Positions 1 through 9,209 of a stretch of 64,000 nucleotides of DNA are shown here, one piece after another. Numbering within the stretch: the stretch's first letter is position 1; each line of letters begins with the position of its first letter. This DNA is from Planctomycetaceae bacterium (lineage in GTDB: Bacteria > Planctomycetota > Planctomycetia > Planctomycetales > Planctomycetaceae): NCBI GenBank assembly GCA_021732785.1, contig JAKFUG010000032.1:1-64000 (forward strand). Reading direction: 5' to 3'. Made by a program: the position numbers and the translations under genes. A model generated the notes under the pieces. That model ran no database searches and was not told the origin of the DNA. It saw only the letters and a list, made by a program, of their open reading frames with translations.

Positions 1-105
1 GAACTTGCGTTCCGGCCGTCGTGAGTTTCAGCTGATTTGATGCGGTGTTACAGAGATTGAATCAATCGATGTTGGCCCGCGTTCACCTCAGAGGAGAAAC
101 GTCGG

Positions 106-465
106 TTAGTAACGGCGTCCGCCGCCACCGCCGCCGCCGCCGTATCCACCGCCACCGCCGCCACCACCGTAGCCGCCGCCGCCGGAGCGACCGCCGCCAC
201 CACCACCGCCACGGTCTTCTTTGGGACGCGCTTCGTTCACGGTCAAGGCGCGGCCTTCCACTTCCTTACCGTTCAGAGCGTTGATCGCGGTCTGGGCTTC
301 CTGCGGGCTGCCCATTTCCACGAACCCGAAACCCTTGGAGCGGCCGGTGTCCCGGTCCATCACCACTTGGGCCGAGCGCACTTCGCCGTGAGCCCCGAAG
401 AGCTCCTCCAGCTTGCTGCTCGTAATCCCGTACGACAAATTCCCCACGTACAACTTCGTAGCCAT
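106..465 (-). CDS. Glycine-rich RRM RNA-binding protein
   Basis: This 119-residue protein is a single RNA recognition motif followed by a glycine-rich tail, the layout of the small cold- or stress-responsive RNA-binding proteins of cyanobacteria and planctomycetes. The RNP2 motif LYVGNL is at residues 5-10 and RNP1 (KGFGFVEM) at about 44-51. From about residue 85 the tail is nearly all glycine with scattered Arg and Tyr, encoded by GC-rich trinucleotide repeats. It probably binds single-stranded RNA in the cytoplasm and may act as an RNA chaperone; the target is unknown. It is monocistronic, with about 340 bases separating it from the ABC transporter genes downstream of position 800. The family assignment is secure; the role is inferred. 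Confidence 0.93.
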   Translation of the reverse strand: MATKLYVGNLSYGITSSKLEELFGAHGEVRSAQVVMDRDTGRSKGFGFVEMGSPQEAQTAINALNGKEVEGRALTVNEARPKEDRGGGGGGGRSGGGGYGGGGGGGGYGGGGGGGGRRY

Positions 466-807
466 TCAGACTGCCTTCAATCGTCGGGTCGCCCGACTAA
501 CCGTACCACTGCCGATGCCGTCACATGACCGACACCGGACGACCAGCAAACCTTTCAGACCGATTCCTCAGACAGATCCGTCAACTCAAAAGGGAATTGA
601 GAGAAGGGGCGTTGAAGTGCGGGAACTGAACCATTTTCGGTCGACTGCTCGCGACACGCTAACAGATTATCCGCGCCGCGAATAGCCGAACTCATCGAAA
701 ATTTCTCATGAATCTGAGAATTGTTCAGCACATGAACAAGCCCGAAGCGCAAGCGCCTGGTTCTTCGATATAAATGCACCCGGCGCTCGCGCTTCGGGCT
801 CGTCATT
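466..807. other. Intergenic region with a hairpin repeat
   Basis: No convincing gene lies between the RRM gene and the ABC permease. The stretch contains the 5' leader of the RRM gene and, near 739-800, an imperfect inverted repeat described separately. Short open frames here overlap on both strands and lack recognisable protein features. Confidence 0.6.
739..800. repeat. Inverted repeat / hairpin downstream of ABC permease
   Basis: The 19-base arms 739-757 and 782-800 pair with one mismatch around a 24-base AT-rich loop. The hairpin lies just after the stop of the minus-strand ABC permease (808), so it could end transcription. Its core AAGCGCAAGCG recurs in the hairpin at 55736-55801, which suggests a dispersed repeat. 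Confidence 0.7.
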
Positions 808-2148
808 TCACGAATTCTGCAGCGCATCCGCAACATCGGTGCGGTAAGCCAGCAGTCCCGGCAGGAAGCCGGCCAGCGTTGCAAGGACCAATAGTCCGGG
901 CAACAGCGCGGCTTCCATCGGCTCAAAGCTCCAAGGATTCATGATGATTCCGGACCGCATTTCGACCAGCGGGGCGGTGAGAAACACCAGTCCGTGACCG
1001 AGCAGCAAACCGATCACCCCGCCGCCGCCGCAGAGCAGAATCGATTCGGCGAGCACGATGGAAAAGACGGTTTGCCGTCGCGCTCCGAGCGCCCGCAGAA
1101 TCCCGATCTCGCGCTTCCGGGCACTCATCGAGTTGTAGATGCTCACAAAGATGCCGATGCCGGACACGAGCACGATCAAGCTGGTCAGAAAGATCAGCAT
1201 GATGCGCACGCCGCCGAGAACGTCGACCATCAACTGCTGCATCGGGAAGATGGGGTTGATGGCCATTGCCGGGCGGAAACTCTTTTTCCATTCACCGGCA
1301 AACAGAATCGCGGCGCTCGGTGATTTCATCAGCAACAGAATCGAGGTCACGTCCTTCTGCAATTCCGGCACTTCCTCAATGAATCCGGGTGCGTGTTTGT
1401 GGCCCTCATGGCTGTATTTTTTCTTGAGCCGGGCGACTTCGGCGTCCAATTCTGCTTTACCGAGCGGCGGCTCACCGAAGAAGTCGCGTTCCCGGCGGAT
1501 CGCTTCATCGAACGGTTTGTCGTGCCCCTGGATTTGGTAGAACCCGTCGAGATGCACGAAGACCGATTTATCATTCGGGGTCCCTGTCGGTGCCAGCACG
1601 CCGACGACCGTGAACAGTTCGTTATGAACATGGCCCTCATTGCCGCCGTGAACGAGCCGGAACGTCGACCCGATCTTCCACCCATTCACTTTCGCCACCC
1701 GCGAACCAATGAGGGCGTCAAAGGGCTTTTGCAGCGATTTTCCCTCAACCATGAACTGTCGATTCGGAGCGTAGTCAATCACGAAATACTGCGGAATCGT
1801 GCCGACGATGGGGAAGCCCCCCTGCTCCGTGGTGTCGCCGATGGCAATCGGTATCGCGGTTTCAACACGCGGATCTTTTTGAATTTCTTTATAGAACCGA
1901 TAAGGCAAATTCTCGATCGGCGGATTGACGTGGTAGACCGTGCTCAACACGAGCTGCAGCGGACTTCCCTTCGGTCCCATGATCAGGTCATACCCGATGG
2001 ACCGCTGGCTGAACGTGCTGTCGAGGACCGAGAAGATCACCAGCACGGTGACCATCAGCATCACCCCGAGGGCGACGCTGAGACTGGTGAGGGCCGACGA
2101 CAGCGACCGTTGCTTCACACTTTTCCACGCGATGCTGGCGAGATTCAT
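808..2148 (-). CDS. ABC transporter permease, MacB/FtsX type
   Basis: This 446-residue protein has one transmembrane segment near residues 20-42, a long extracytoplasmic domain (about 45-320), then three closely spaced transmembrane segments in the last 125 residues. This is the MacB_PCD plus FtsX arrangement of type VII ABC exporters such as MacB and LolCE. The segment before the last helices contains ARKREIGILRALGA, the coupling motif of this family. Its ATG overlaps the stop of the upstream ATPase gene (ATGA), so the two genes are translationally coupled and form one transporter. The substrate cannot be read from sequence; lipoprotein release, peptide export or mechanotransmission are all known in the family. 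A His-rich stretch in the extracytoplasmic domain (near YSHEGHKH) could bind metal, but that is only a guess. Confidence 0.9.
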   Translation of the reverse strand: MNLASIAWKSVKQRSLSSALTSLSVALGVMLMVTVLVIFSVLDSTFSQRSIGYDLIMGPKGSPLQLVLSTVYHVNPPIENLPYRFYKEIQKDPRVETAIPIAIGDTTEQGGFPIVGTIPQYFVIDYAPNRQFMVEGKSLQKPFDALIGSRVAKVNGWKIGSTFRLVHGGNEGHVHNELFTVVGVLAPTGTPNDKSVFVHLDGFYQIQGHDKPFDEAIRRERDFFGEPPLGKAELDAEVARLKKKYSHEGHKHAPGFIEEVPELQKDVTSILLLMKSPSAAILFAGEWKKSFRPAMAINPIFPMQQLMVDVLGGVRIMLIFLTSLIVLVSGIGIFVSIYNSMSARKREIGILRALGARRQTVFSIVLAESILLCGGGGVIGLLLGHGLVFLTAPLVEMRSGIIMNPWSFEPMEAALLPGLLVLATLAGFLPGLLAYRTDVADALQNS

Positions 2149-2840
2149 GCCGAGGCTCCTGCAGCCAGCGGGGCAACCCCGGGGCGATTGAATTCCGCCA
2201 ACTTTTCGACACGTTCGAACTGTTTCGCCACTTCCGGAGCATGGGTGACGAGCAGCAACGCCACCTTTTCCTCACGGCACGATTCGCGCAAGAGATCGAG
2301 CACGATTTGCTGATTCGCCGCGTCAACGTTCGCCGTTGGTTCATCGGCGAGTAACAAGACTGGTGTATTGGCGAGCGCCCGCGCGACAGCCACACGCTGT
2401 TGTTCGCCGACCGACATGTGTCCGGGGCGATGATTCATGCGGTGTGACAAGCCGACCCGTTTGAGCAACTGGATCGCTTTGGCCCGGTTCGCCCCCTTGC
2501 CGGAGAACGTCATTCCGAGCAGCACGTTTTCCAGTGCGGTGAACGCCGGGAGCAGGTGAAACGTCTGAAAAACATAACCGATGCGGTCGGCTCGAAAGCG
2601 ATCGCGGGCCGCTTCCGGAAGCTTGCAAACATCAATGCCGCCGATCAACACGCGACCGCTGTCCACGGCGGTAATGCCCGCGATCACGTTCAGCAACGTC
2701 GTTTTGCCGCCGCCGCTGGAGCCCAGCAGCACCACCTGTTCGCCGGCGTCCATGCGGAAGCTGGCGATGTTCAAAATGGGAATCGTCCGGCCGCCCGGTT
2801 CGCGGTAACTCTTGCGGACATCCTGCAATACCAGCGACAT
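2145..2840 (-). CDS. ABC transporter ATP-binding protein, LolD/MacB type
   Basis: This is the nucleotide-binding partner of the following permease. From the chosen ATG at 2840 the protein is 231 residues and opens with MSLVLQDVRKSY, as in LolD-like ATPases. The Walker A motif GSSGGGKTT is at residues 40-48, the signature appears as SVGEQQR rather than LSGGQ, Walker B ends in LLADEPTANVD and the switch histidine lies in LLVTHAPE. The open frame continues upstream to 2936, but that part is encoded by the palindromic repeat at 2869-2943 and adds an implausible N-terminus, so the internal ATG is preferred. The ATGA overlap with the permease supports one operon. The transport substrate is unknown. 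Confidence 0.9.
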   Translation of the reverse strand: MSLVLQDVRKSYREPGGRTIPILNIASFRMDAGEQVVLLGSSGGGKTTLLNVIAGITAVDSGRVLIGGIDVCKLPEAARDRFRADRIGYVFQTFHLLPAFTALENVLLGMTFSGKGANRAKAIQLLKRVGLSHRMNHRPGHMSVGEQQRVAVARALANTPVLLLADEPTANVDAANQQIVLDLLRESCREEKVALLLVTHAPEVAKQFERVEKLAEFNRPGVAPLAAGASA

Positions 2841-2868
2841 AGGCGGTCCGATGGGGGAAGTCAATCTT

Positions 2869-2943
2869 GTAGGGTTTGCCGAGTCTTCGAGGCGAACCGT
2901 ATTCAACCGGCGTGGTTCGCCTCGAAGACTCGGCAAACCCTAC
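2869..2943. repeat. Perfect 30-bp inverted repeat with 15-bp loop
   Basis: The arms 2869-2898 and 2914-2943 are exact reverse complements around a 15-base loop. The element lies just upstream of the ABC ATPase start and could fold into a very stable hairpin in DNA or RNA. The perfect match suggests a recent, mobile or conserved palindromic repeat and not an ordinary terminator. Confidence 0.9.
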
Positions 2944-2944
2944 C

Positions 2945-3115
2945 CATGTTCGCATCTTGGCGAATGTGGCGGCGGACGACAAGGCGATTCGCGAGCTGCA
3001 CGAAATCTACGTGCATTGCCAGCCGGGCGTTGGAACGAATTTGCGGTGGACCATCGCCCCGAAACGGTCACAAAAACGCAGAGTGGACGCTGCAACACCG
3101 CCGTCGATACGATGA
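2945..3115 (+). pseudogene. Possible gene remnant between inverted repeat and usp gene
   Basis: After the 30-bp inverted repeat, one plus-strand frame stays open to a TGA ending at 3115 and reads like real protein (for example VRILANVAADDKAIRELHEI), with third-position GC near 80 percent as in neighbouring genes. The only in-frame start I see (2876) lies inside the palindrome. It may be the 3' end of a gene truncated when the repeat arrived, or a chance frame. I do not recognise the family. Confidence 0.25.
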
Positions 3116-3175
3116 CAGCATCGAGCGGCGCGCGTTCGATGGCCCCGAGACTTTCTGGCGCAGCGAGATATTTTC

Positions 3176-4129
3176 ATGCACGGCTTACAAAGCATTCTGG
3201 TCGGTTTGAACCTGCATCACGGCGACCGGATTGCCTCGGTCGAACTGGGGCCGGATGCCCAGGCCGCATTAACACAGGCGGAAGAACTGGTCCGCACGAC
3301 CGGCGCGAAGATCACATTATGTGCGGTGTTGGAAATTTCGGAGCAAGCGTTCCACATCCTCGAAGTCGACCGGGCTCATGCCGTTCGGACGGTGGAAGAT
3401 GTGGCGAAAAAAGCCCTGGAAGACATCGCCATCAAACTTCGTACTTCGGGCTCAGAAGTGGCGACGGTGGTCCGTTTTGGTGAACCGTGGGAAGAGTTGA
3501 GCCGCGAAGCCGCCGCCGGCAAGCATGATCTCGTGCTGGTCGGGACCCACGTCCGCAGCGCGATGGCCCGGATGCTCTTCGGCAGCACGTCCCGGAAGTT
3601 GATGCGGACCTGCCCGGTCCCCGTGTGGGTCGCAAAGCCGGGTGAAATTCGCGAAGTCCGCGAGATCGCCGTCGCGACCGATTTCAGCGATGCCGCCTTT
3701 GCTGCCGTGCAAGCCGCGGTCGGTGTTGCGCAGGCCTTGCAAGCCAAACTGTTTGTCGTGCATGCCTTGGAATTCCCGTTCGAGTCGTACATGCGCACGG
3801 CCGGCGTGAATGACGGCGCGATGCAGAAAGCGCGCGAGCAACTCCACGCGGAAGCCCGCCACAGTCTGGAATCGCAATTGATGCAGACCGACGCCCGGTC
3901 GCTGCCGTACGGCTTCAAAATGGAAGTCGTCGAAGGGAACCCCGACACCGTTGTGCCCGAATTCGTGGTGAAAAATGAAGTGGACCTGCTGGTAATCGGC
4001 ACGGTCGGCCGCTCCGGAATGGCGGGCGTGCTTCTCGGAAACACCGCCGAACGGATGCTGTCGCACCTGCATTCTTCACTGCTGGCAATCAAGCCGCCGG
4101 GATTTGTCAGCCCGGTCAAACCGGCGTGA
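3176..4129 (+). CDS. Tandem universal stress protein (two UspA domains)
   Basis: This 317-residue cytoplasmic protein has two UspA folds in tandem. The first (about 1-150) ends with the nucleotide-binding loop GTHVRSAMARMLFGSTSRKL; the second (about 160-310) starts at IAVATDFSDAA and carries GTVGRSGMAGVLLGNTAERM. Both match the G-2x-G-9x-G(S/N) loop of ATP-binding Usp proteins. Tandem Usp proteins act in stress survival and adenylate sensing; a specific role is not visible. The stop is 22 bases before the proposed GTG of the cysteine desulfurase gene, so the two may be co-transcribed. Confidence 0.93.
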   Translation: MHGLQSILVGLNLHHGDRIASVELGPDAQAALTQAEELVRTTGAKITLCAVLEISEQAFHILEVDRAHAVRTVEDVAKKALEDIAIKLRTSGSEVATVVRFGEPWEELSREAAAGKHDLVLVGTHVRSAMARMLFGSTSRKLMRTCPVPVWVAKPGEIREVREIAVATDFSDAAFAAVQAAVGVAQALQAKLFVVHALEFPFESYMRTAGVNDGAMQKAREQLHAEARHSLESQLMQTDARSLPYGFKMEVVEGNPDTVVPEFVVKNEVDLLVIGTVGRSGMAGVLLGNTAERMLSHLHSSLLAIKPPGFVSPVKPA

Positions 4130-4151
4130 CGCATTCGTACGGACGGCGACC

Positions 4152-5294
4152 GTGATTTATCTCGACCATCACGCGACGACGCCGGTGGACCCGGAAGTTC
4201 TGGCAGCGATGACCCCGTGGTGGTCCGACCGCATCGGCAATGCGTCGAACAGTCACCATGCCGCCGGTCGCGCAGCCCGCGCGGCGGTGGAACGTGCCAG
4301 GGAACAAGTCGCGGCAATCGTGCATGCCGAACCACGCGAAGTCGTCTTTACCAGCGGGGCGACCGAAGCCAATAACTGGGTGTTGCGCGGATTGTTTCAG
4401 GGCGAATTGCTCGTCTCTGCGGTGGAGCACAAATCGATTCTGGAACCCGCCGACCGGTTACGTCGCCGTGGCGTGCGGGTCACCAGAATTCCGGTCGATG
4501 ACGTCGGCTGCATCACGGCTGAAGCGGTCGCCGCTGTCATTACGCCGGACAGTCGACTGGTCTCCGTCATGGCGGCCAATAATGAGGTGGGCACAGTCAA
4601 TCCGATGGAAGAGATCGCCGCGGTCTGTCGCGACCGCAACGTGTGGTTGCATTGCGATGCGGCGCAAGCCATCGGCAAGCTGCCCGGTCGCACCTGGCCC
4701 GCCGATCTGGTGAGTCTGACGGCACACAAACTGTACGGACCACCGGGAATTGGGGCGCTGGTCATCCGCCGGGGACGCGGTCCCGTGCCACTGCAACCGC
4801 TGCTGCTCGGTGGATCGCAGGAAAACCGGCGTCGCGCCGGCACACTCCCGACGCCATTGATTGTCGGATTCGGAACCGCGTGTGAAATTGCAGCACGCCG
4901 CCAAATGGAAGACGCCGTACGAATCTGCGATTTGCGTTCGCGACTCTGGTCGCAGTTCCAGGTGGAACTCCGCGACGTCAGCTTGCAAGGCTGTCCGCAG
5001 GATCGGCTTCCCGGCAATTTGCATGTGGCGTTTGCGGGAATCGATGCCGAAGCGCTCCTGGCGAAGATTGGCGACCGTATTGCGGCGAGTGCCGGGGCAG
5101 CGTGCAGCGTGGACGATCACGCCCCGAGCCATGTTTTGCAGGCGATGAACGTTCCCGCAGACCGAGCGCGTGGTTCCGTGCGCTTCGGTCTGGGGAGGTT
5201 CAATACGATCGAGGAAATCGATCAGGCAGCGATGATTGTCATCCAATCGGTTCAGGAACTGCGCTCGCTTGCCGCTTTGCAGAATTCCAAGTGA
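4152..5294 (+). CDS. Cysteine desulfurase, NifS/IscS family
   Basis: This PLP-dependent enzyme removes sulfur from cysteine to supply Fe-S cluster assembly or tRNA thiolation. The GTG at 4152 gives a 380-residue protein starting MIYLDHHATTPVDPEVL, the usual family N-terminus; an in-frame ATG at 4104 would overlap the usp gene and add 16 unconserved residues. The PLP lysine is in LTAHKLYGPPGIGAL, the H/D pocket in HCDAAQAIGK, and the persulfide cysteine in SAGAACSVDDH. The catalytic loop is of the short class II type. No iscU, iscR or tRNA-modification gene is adjacent, so housekeeping versus specialised use cannot be decided. Confidence 0.94.
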   Translation: MIYLDHHATTPVDPEVLAAMTPWWSDRIGNASNSHHAAGRAARAAVERAREQVAAIVHAEPREVVFTSGATEANNWVLRGLFQGELLVSAVEHKSILEPADRLRRRGVRVTRIPVDDVGCITAEAVAAVITPDSRLVSVMAANNEVGTVNPMEEIAAVCRDRNVWLHCDAAQAIGKLPGRTWPADLVSLTAHKLYGPPGIGALVIRRGRGPVPLQPLLLGGSQENRRRAGTLPTPLIVGFGTACEIAARRQMEDAVRICDLRSRLWSQFQVELRDVSLQGCPQDRLPGNLHVAFAGIDAEALLAKIGDRIAASAGAACSVDDHAPSHVLQAMNVPADRARGSVRFGLGRFNTIEEIDQAAMIVIQSVQELRSLAALQNSK

Positions 5295-5327
5295 ACCGAC
5301 TTACCCATCGGAATCACGCGGTGAAGA

Positions 5328-6146
5328 TCAAAGCGAATTTCGCGTGAACCGGTCGGGCGAGCGGATGAACTGCTGCTGACGATCGCGGTTGGTGAAGAAC
5401 CACAACCGCCCTTTCCAGCGAACACCCACGCGCGGGTCACCCGGCTCGGCGGTGACGGGGCAAACCCCGTTGGCCATCGGCCAGTACCGCTCGGAGTTTT
5501 CCAAAAAGCGTTGTTTGTGAGCCGCCGTCTGGAAGCTCAACGTCTGCCCGCGGTATTCGAGACGGAACTCGTCCAGACCCCGACGCAGTTTGTTGTCGTC
5601 CAGCAGGCTGACCAGACAGAAGCCGCCGAACGCCACCGGGCTCGAATTCTGCGGGAACAACGCCGACACCGGGGCGAACGGATCGCGCTCGGCGGGCGGC
5701 TGGGTCATGCCGCTGAGATGTTCCAACTCGACGGAAAACTCGTTGGCGTGCTGGAAACCGGTCCACGTTTTGCGACGATTGCCCGCGGCATCAAAAAAGA
5801 TCGTGGTGGGATACGCGGTGATTCCCAGCGACGACACCACCGACGGGTATTGGTCGGCGTCGACCGCGACGGCGACGATTTTCGATTCCACCAGATGTTT
5901 GATCCGTTCGTCGGTGAACGTCAGTTGACGCATCTGTCGGCACGGGCCGCACCACGTCGCGGTGATGGCGACCAGCAGCGGTCGCTGTTTTTCCTTGGCC
6001 AGTTCCTGGGCGGCATGAAAATCCGCCAGCCAGTTTGTGGGGGGCTCCTCGGCCAATCCCCGTTGAGGCAGCACCATGACTGCCACGACCATCGAGCATC
6101 CCGTCACGACGCAGCGCGCCGTCCGGGACAACAATCCATTCGACAT
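5328..6146 (-). CDS. Secreted thioredoxin-fold protein with YHS-like C-terminal region
   Basis: The ATG at 6146, preceded by GGAGG at good spacing, gives a 272-residue protein with a signal peptide (about residues 1-31, ending near GLAEEPP). The thioredoxin fold follows, with active site WCGPC at 65-69 in a DsbD-gamma/thioredoxin_7 context. The C-terminal 100 residues contain segments resembling YHS domains (LEYRGQTLSFQTAAHKQRFLE and VRWKGRLWFFTNRDRQQQF), which in other proteins are linked to metal handling. It probably works in the periplasm on protein thiols. It is transcribed convergently with the cysteine desulfurase gene, 33 bases away. The open frame extends to 6281, but that extension lacks a ribosome-binding site and would bury the signal peptide. 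Confidence 0.85.
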   Translation of the reverse strand: MSNGLLSRTARCVVTGCSMVVAVMVLPQRGLAEEPPTNWLADFHAAQELAKEKQRPLLVAITATWCGPCRQMRQLTFTDERIKHLVESKIVAVAVDADQYPSVVSSLGITAYPTTIFFDAAGNRRKTWTGFQHANEFSVELEHLSGMTQPPAERDPFAPVSALFPQNSSPVAFGGFCLVSLLDDNKLRRGLDEFRLEYRGQTLSFQTAAHKQRFLENSERYWPMANGVCPVTAEPGDPRVGVRWKGRLWFFTNRDRQQQFIRSPDRFTRNSL

Positions 6147-6494
6147 CGGAACCCTCCGTAGCAGATGAGATTCACAGCAGGGGGTCGTGAATTGGGCCCA
6201 CCCGCCTCTGTGAACCTGGCAAACCTTCCCCGACTTTTCCGTGCGGGTCGACTTTGCCACTTCGTCCAAAACCGCGACCACCGTACCGAGGGCGTCCCAC
6301 GATTTCCACCTGAAATGAGGATGAGCCTTGGTTTAGGATGGCTGGGTGACTTGCGGAATTGAAGATGGGTTGATCCGGATGTTTGGGGTGTGGCTGGGCG
6401 GCGATCAGCCTGCTTCAAAATCATCCACGCTTTCGACGCCGCTCGCTTGAAGTGGTCGCGGACAATCCTCACGTGATCCGTTATCTTGCCGGGC
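6147..6494. other. Divergent intergenic region, no gene seen
   Basis: This space separates the minus-strand thioredoxin gene from plus-strand hrpB and should hold both promoters. No RNA gene, strong palindrome or believable small gene was seen. Confidence 0.5.
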
Positions 6495-9014
6495 ATGCCG
6501 ATACCGCTGCCCATCGACGAGCTTCTTCCCTCCTTGACGGAATGTCTGCGGTCGTCCCCCACGCTGATCGTGCAGGCACCGCCGGGGGCGGGAAAAACGA
6601 CGCGGATCCCCCCTGCCCTGCTCGATCGCAGTCTGGTCGGCGGCGGACAAATTCTCGTTTTGCAACCACGCCGTGTCGCCGCGCGGACGACTGCACGGCG
6701 GATGGCTGAGGAACGCGGGACGCCGCTCGGGGCGGAAATCGGCTATCAGATTCGCTTCGAACGCCGGGTGTCGGCCCAAACGCGCATTGTGGTGATGACC
6801 GAAGGCGTCCTCTTAAGACGTCTGCTGGACGATCCGTTTCTGGAAAACGTCGACGCCGTGATTCTGGACGAATTCCACGAACGGCATCTCGACAGCGATC
6901 TCGCCTTGGCAATGGTCCGCCGCGTGCAGCAGACCGTGCGGCCGGATTTGAAGCTGATCGCGATGTCCGCCACCCTGCAGACGGAGACGCTGCAAGCTTA
7001 CCTCGGCGGCTGTCCGATCCTGACGGGAAATGTGCGGCCGTTCCCCGTCGAAGTGGAATATCTCCCGGCGAGTGATGACCGCCCCTTGGCCGAGCAGGCG
7101 GCGTCCGGCGTGCAGCGGGTGTTGTCACGAACGGCGGGGGATGTGCTGGTTTTCGTGCCGGGCTATGGCGAAATCCAGCGGACGATGGCGTTGCTGCAAG
7201 CCGATGCGTCGCTGGCCGATTCCGTAATCCTGCCGCTGTATGGGGAACTTGCCGCCGACCAGCAGGATCTCGTGTTTGCCCCGGCAGCCGGGCGGAAAAT
7301 CATCGTTGCCACGAATGTCGCGGAAACCTCGATCACGATTCCCGGCATCACCGCCGTCGTCGACACTGGCTGGGCCCGGACGATGCAATTTGACGCGGCT
7401 CACGGTTTGAATCGACTGGAACTGCGACCGATTTCGCGGGCCTCCGCCGAGCAACGAGCCGGTCGCGCGGGCCGGACGGGGCCGGGCCGATGTCTGCGGT
7501 TGTGGACCGAAGCGTCGCACCGGGCGCGACCGGTCGCCGATGTTCCCGAGATTCACCGTACGGATTTATCCGGCGCGGTGCTGTCGCTGCACGTCTGGGG
7601 GGAACGTGATCTCGATCTGTTTCCGTGGTTTGACCGACCTTCCGCCGGCTCGCTGAGCCATGCAGACTTCTTATTAAGGGCGCTGGATGCGCTGGATGAC
7701 GATGGTGTAACCAAGCTCGGTCGGGAGATGTCACGCTGGCCGACCGCGCCGCGGCTGGCGCGGTTGATTCTCGCTGCCAAAGAGTTCGGTTGTCTGACCG
7801 CGGGTTGTCTGGCGGCGGCGCTGTTGGCCGAGCGCGATCCATTCGCCACCGGTCGGCGAACCACCGCACGGCATGTTTCGGCCTCCGATCTTGCCGATCG
7901 CGTTTCCGCGCTGCTGGAATTCCAGCGAACCGGTCGGCTCGAAACCGACATGGGAACGCTGCATCGCGGCGGTGCCCAAACGGTCCTGCAAGCTGCCGAA
8001 CAATTCGAAAGGATCGCGGGACCTCCGAATCATCAGAAGCAACACGCGGAATCGGACGCCCTCGGCCGCGCGGTGTTGGCCGCGTTTCCCGATCGGCTCG
8101 CCCGGCGGCGGGAGCCGCGCAGTCGCCGCGGCGTGATGGTCGGGAATCGCGGTGTCCGCCTGGCCGATTCGTCCGCGGTGATGGAGAGCGAATTGTTTGT
8201 CTGCCTCGACGTCGATTCCTCCGGCGACGAAGCCCTCGTTCGCAGTGCGTCGGCTGTCGATCCTGCCTGGTTAACCGGACGGCACAAATCGACACAAATC
8301 GACTTGGAATTTGACGCGGTCGCCGAACGCATTCAAGCCCGCCATCGCACTCTGTGGTTTGATCTCGTTTTGCAAGAACATCCGGCGGCACTGGACCGCG
8401 ATGCGGATGTCGCCGAAGCGCTCGCCGCGGCAGCGGTCACCCATTGGCCGCGCGTCTTCCCGCCGGAGGATGCGACCGTGCCACAATTGATTGCGCGCGT
8501 GCAATGTCTGCGCGAATGGTTGCCCGAAGCGGGATTTCCCGCATGGACCGACACAGAACTGCATGCGCTGCTGCCGCAATTGGCGGCGGGTTGTCGCTCG
8601 TTCCGCGAACTCCGCGCGGCTCCGTGGGCGATGTTTCTGCGGCAATCGCTCACTGCCGCACAACAATCGTTGCTGGATCGTGAAGCGCCCGAACGGCTCA
8701 CCGTGCCGAGCGGTAGTCGCATTGTGTTGGATTACGCGCCGGGTCGGGCACCGATTCTCGCGGTCCGCATTCAGGAAGTTTTCGGTTGGAAAGCGACGCC
8801 GCGGATTGCGGGCGGGCGTGTGCCTGTGTTGTTGCACCTGCTCGCACCGAATCATCGTCCGCAGCAGATCACCGACGATCTCGCCTCCTTCTGGACGACG
8901 GCGTACCAACAGGTTCGCGGCGAACTCCGCCGCCGTTATCCCAAACATGCCTGGCCGGAAGATCCCTGGACCGCACCGGCGCAGAGCAAACCGCGGCGCA
9001 AGTCTTCCAGTTGA
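6495..9014 (+). CDS. hrpB: ATP-dependent RNA helicase HrpB
   Basis: This 839-residue DEAH-box helicase matches HrpB in length and domain order. Walker A (APPGAGKTT) is at about 28-36, the DEAH box appears as DEFHERHLDSDLAL (variant DEFH, normal for HrpB), then MSATLQ, and motif VI as EQRAGRAGRTGPG. The helicase-associated and HrpB-specific C-terminal domains fill the last 400 residues, ending in a basic tail. The ATG at 6495 is preferred over an in-frame TTG nine bases upstream. The biological role of HrpB is poorly defined; an RNA or ribonucleoprotein substrate is presumed. The gene stands alone. Confidence 0.93.
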   Translation: MPIPLPIDELLPSLTECLRSSPTLIVQAPPGAGKTTRIPPALLDRSLVGGGQILVLQPRRVAARTTARRMAEERGTPLGAEIGYQIRFERRVSAQTRIVVMTEGVLLRRLLDDPFLENVDAVILDEFHERHLDSDLALAMVRRVQQTVRPDLKLIAMSATLQTETLQAYLGGCPILTGNVRPFPVEVEYLPASDDRPLAEQAASGVQRVLSRTAGDVLVFVPGYGEIQRTMALLQADASLADSVILPLYGELAADQQDLVFAPAAGRKIIVATNVAETSITIPGITAVVDTGWARTMQFDAAHGLNRLELRPISRASAEQRAGRAGRTGPGRCLRLWTEASHRARPVADVPEIHRTDLSGAVLSLHVWGERDLDLFPWFDRPSAGSLSHADFLLRALDALDDDGVTKLGREMSRWPTAPRLARLILAAKEFGCLTAGCLAAALLAERDPFATGRRTTARHVSASDLADRVSALLEFQRTGRLETDMGTLHRGGAQTVLQAAEQFERIAGPPNHQKQHAESDALGRAVLAAFPDRLARRREPRSRRGVMVGNRGVRLADSSAVMESELFVCLDVDSSGDEALVRSASAVDPAWLTGRHKSTQIDLEFDAVAERIQARHRTLWFDLVLQEHPAALDRDADVAEALAAAAVTHWPRVFPPEDATVPQLIARVQCLREWLPEAGFPAWTDTELHALLPQLAAGCRSFRELRAAPWAMFLRQSLTAAQQSLLDREAPERLTVPSGSRIVLDYAPGRAPILAVRIQEVFGWKATPRIAGGRVPVLLHLLAPNHRPQQITDDLASFWTTAYQQVRGELRRRYPKHAWPEDPWTAPAQSKPRRKSSS

Positions 9015-9209
9015 ACATCACATTTCGCGTGTTTTCCTGACAGAACCGTCACGTTCGACGATTCGTGGGTTTCGCTTCAGGTCAACGTATTTTGGGATCG
9101 TCGTCCCCTCGCAGAATCGGATACGATCACAGCGCGACACTGGATTGATCTCGTCGCGACGTTAGCGCTTGTTCTGTTTGCCCGTCTGTGTTTGCAGGAA
9201 TAAACGCCG

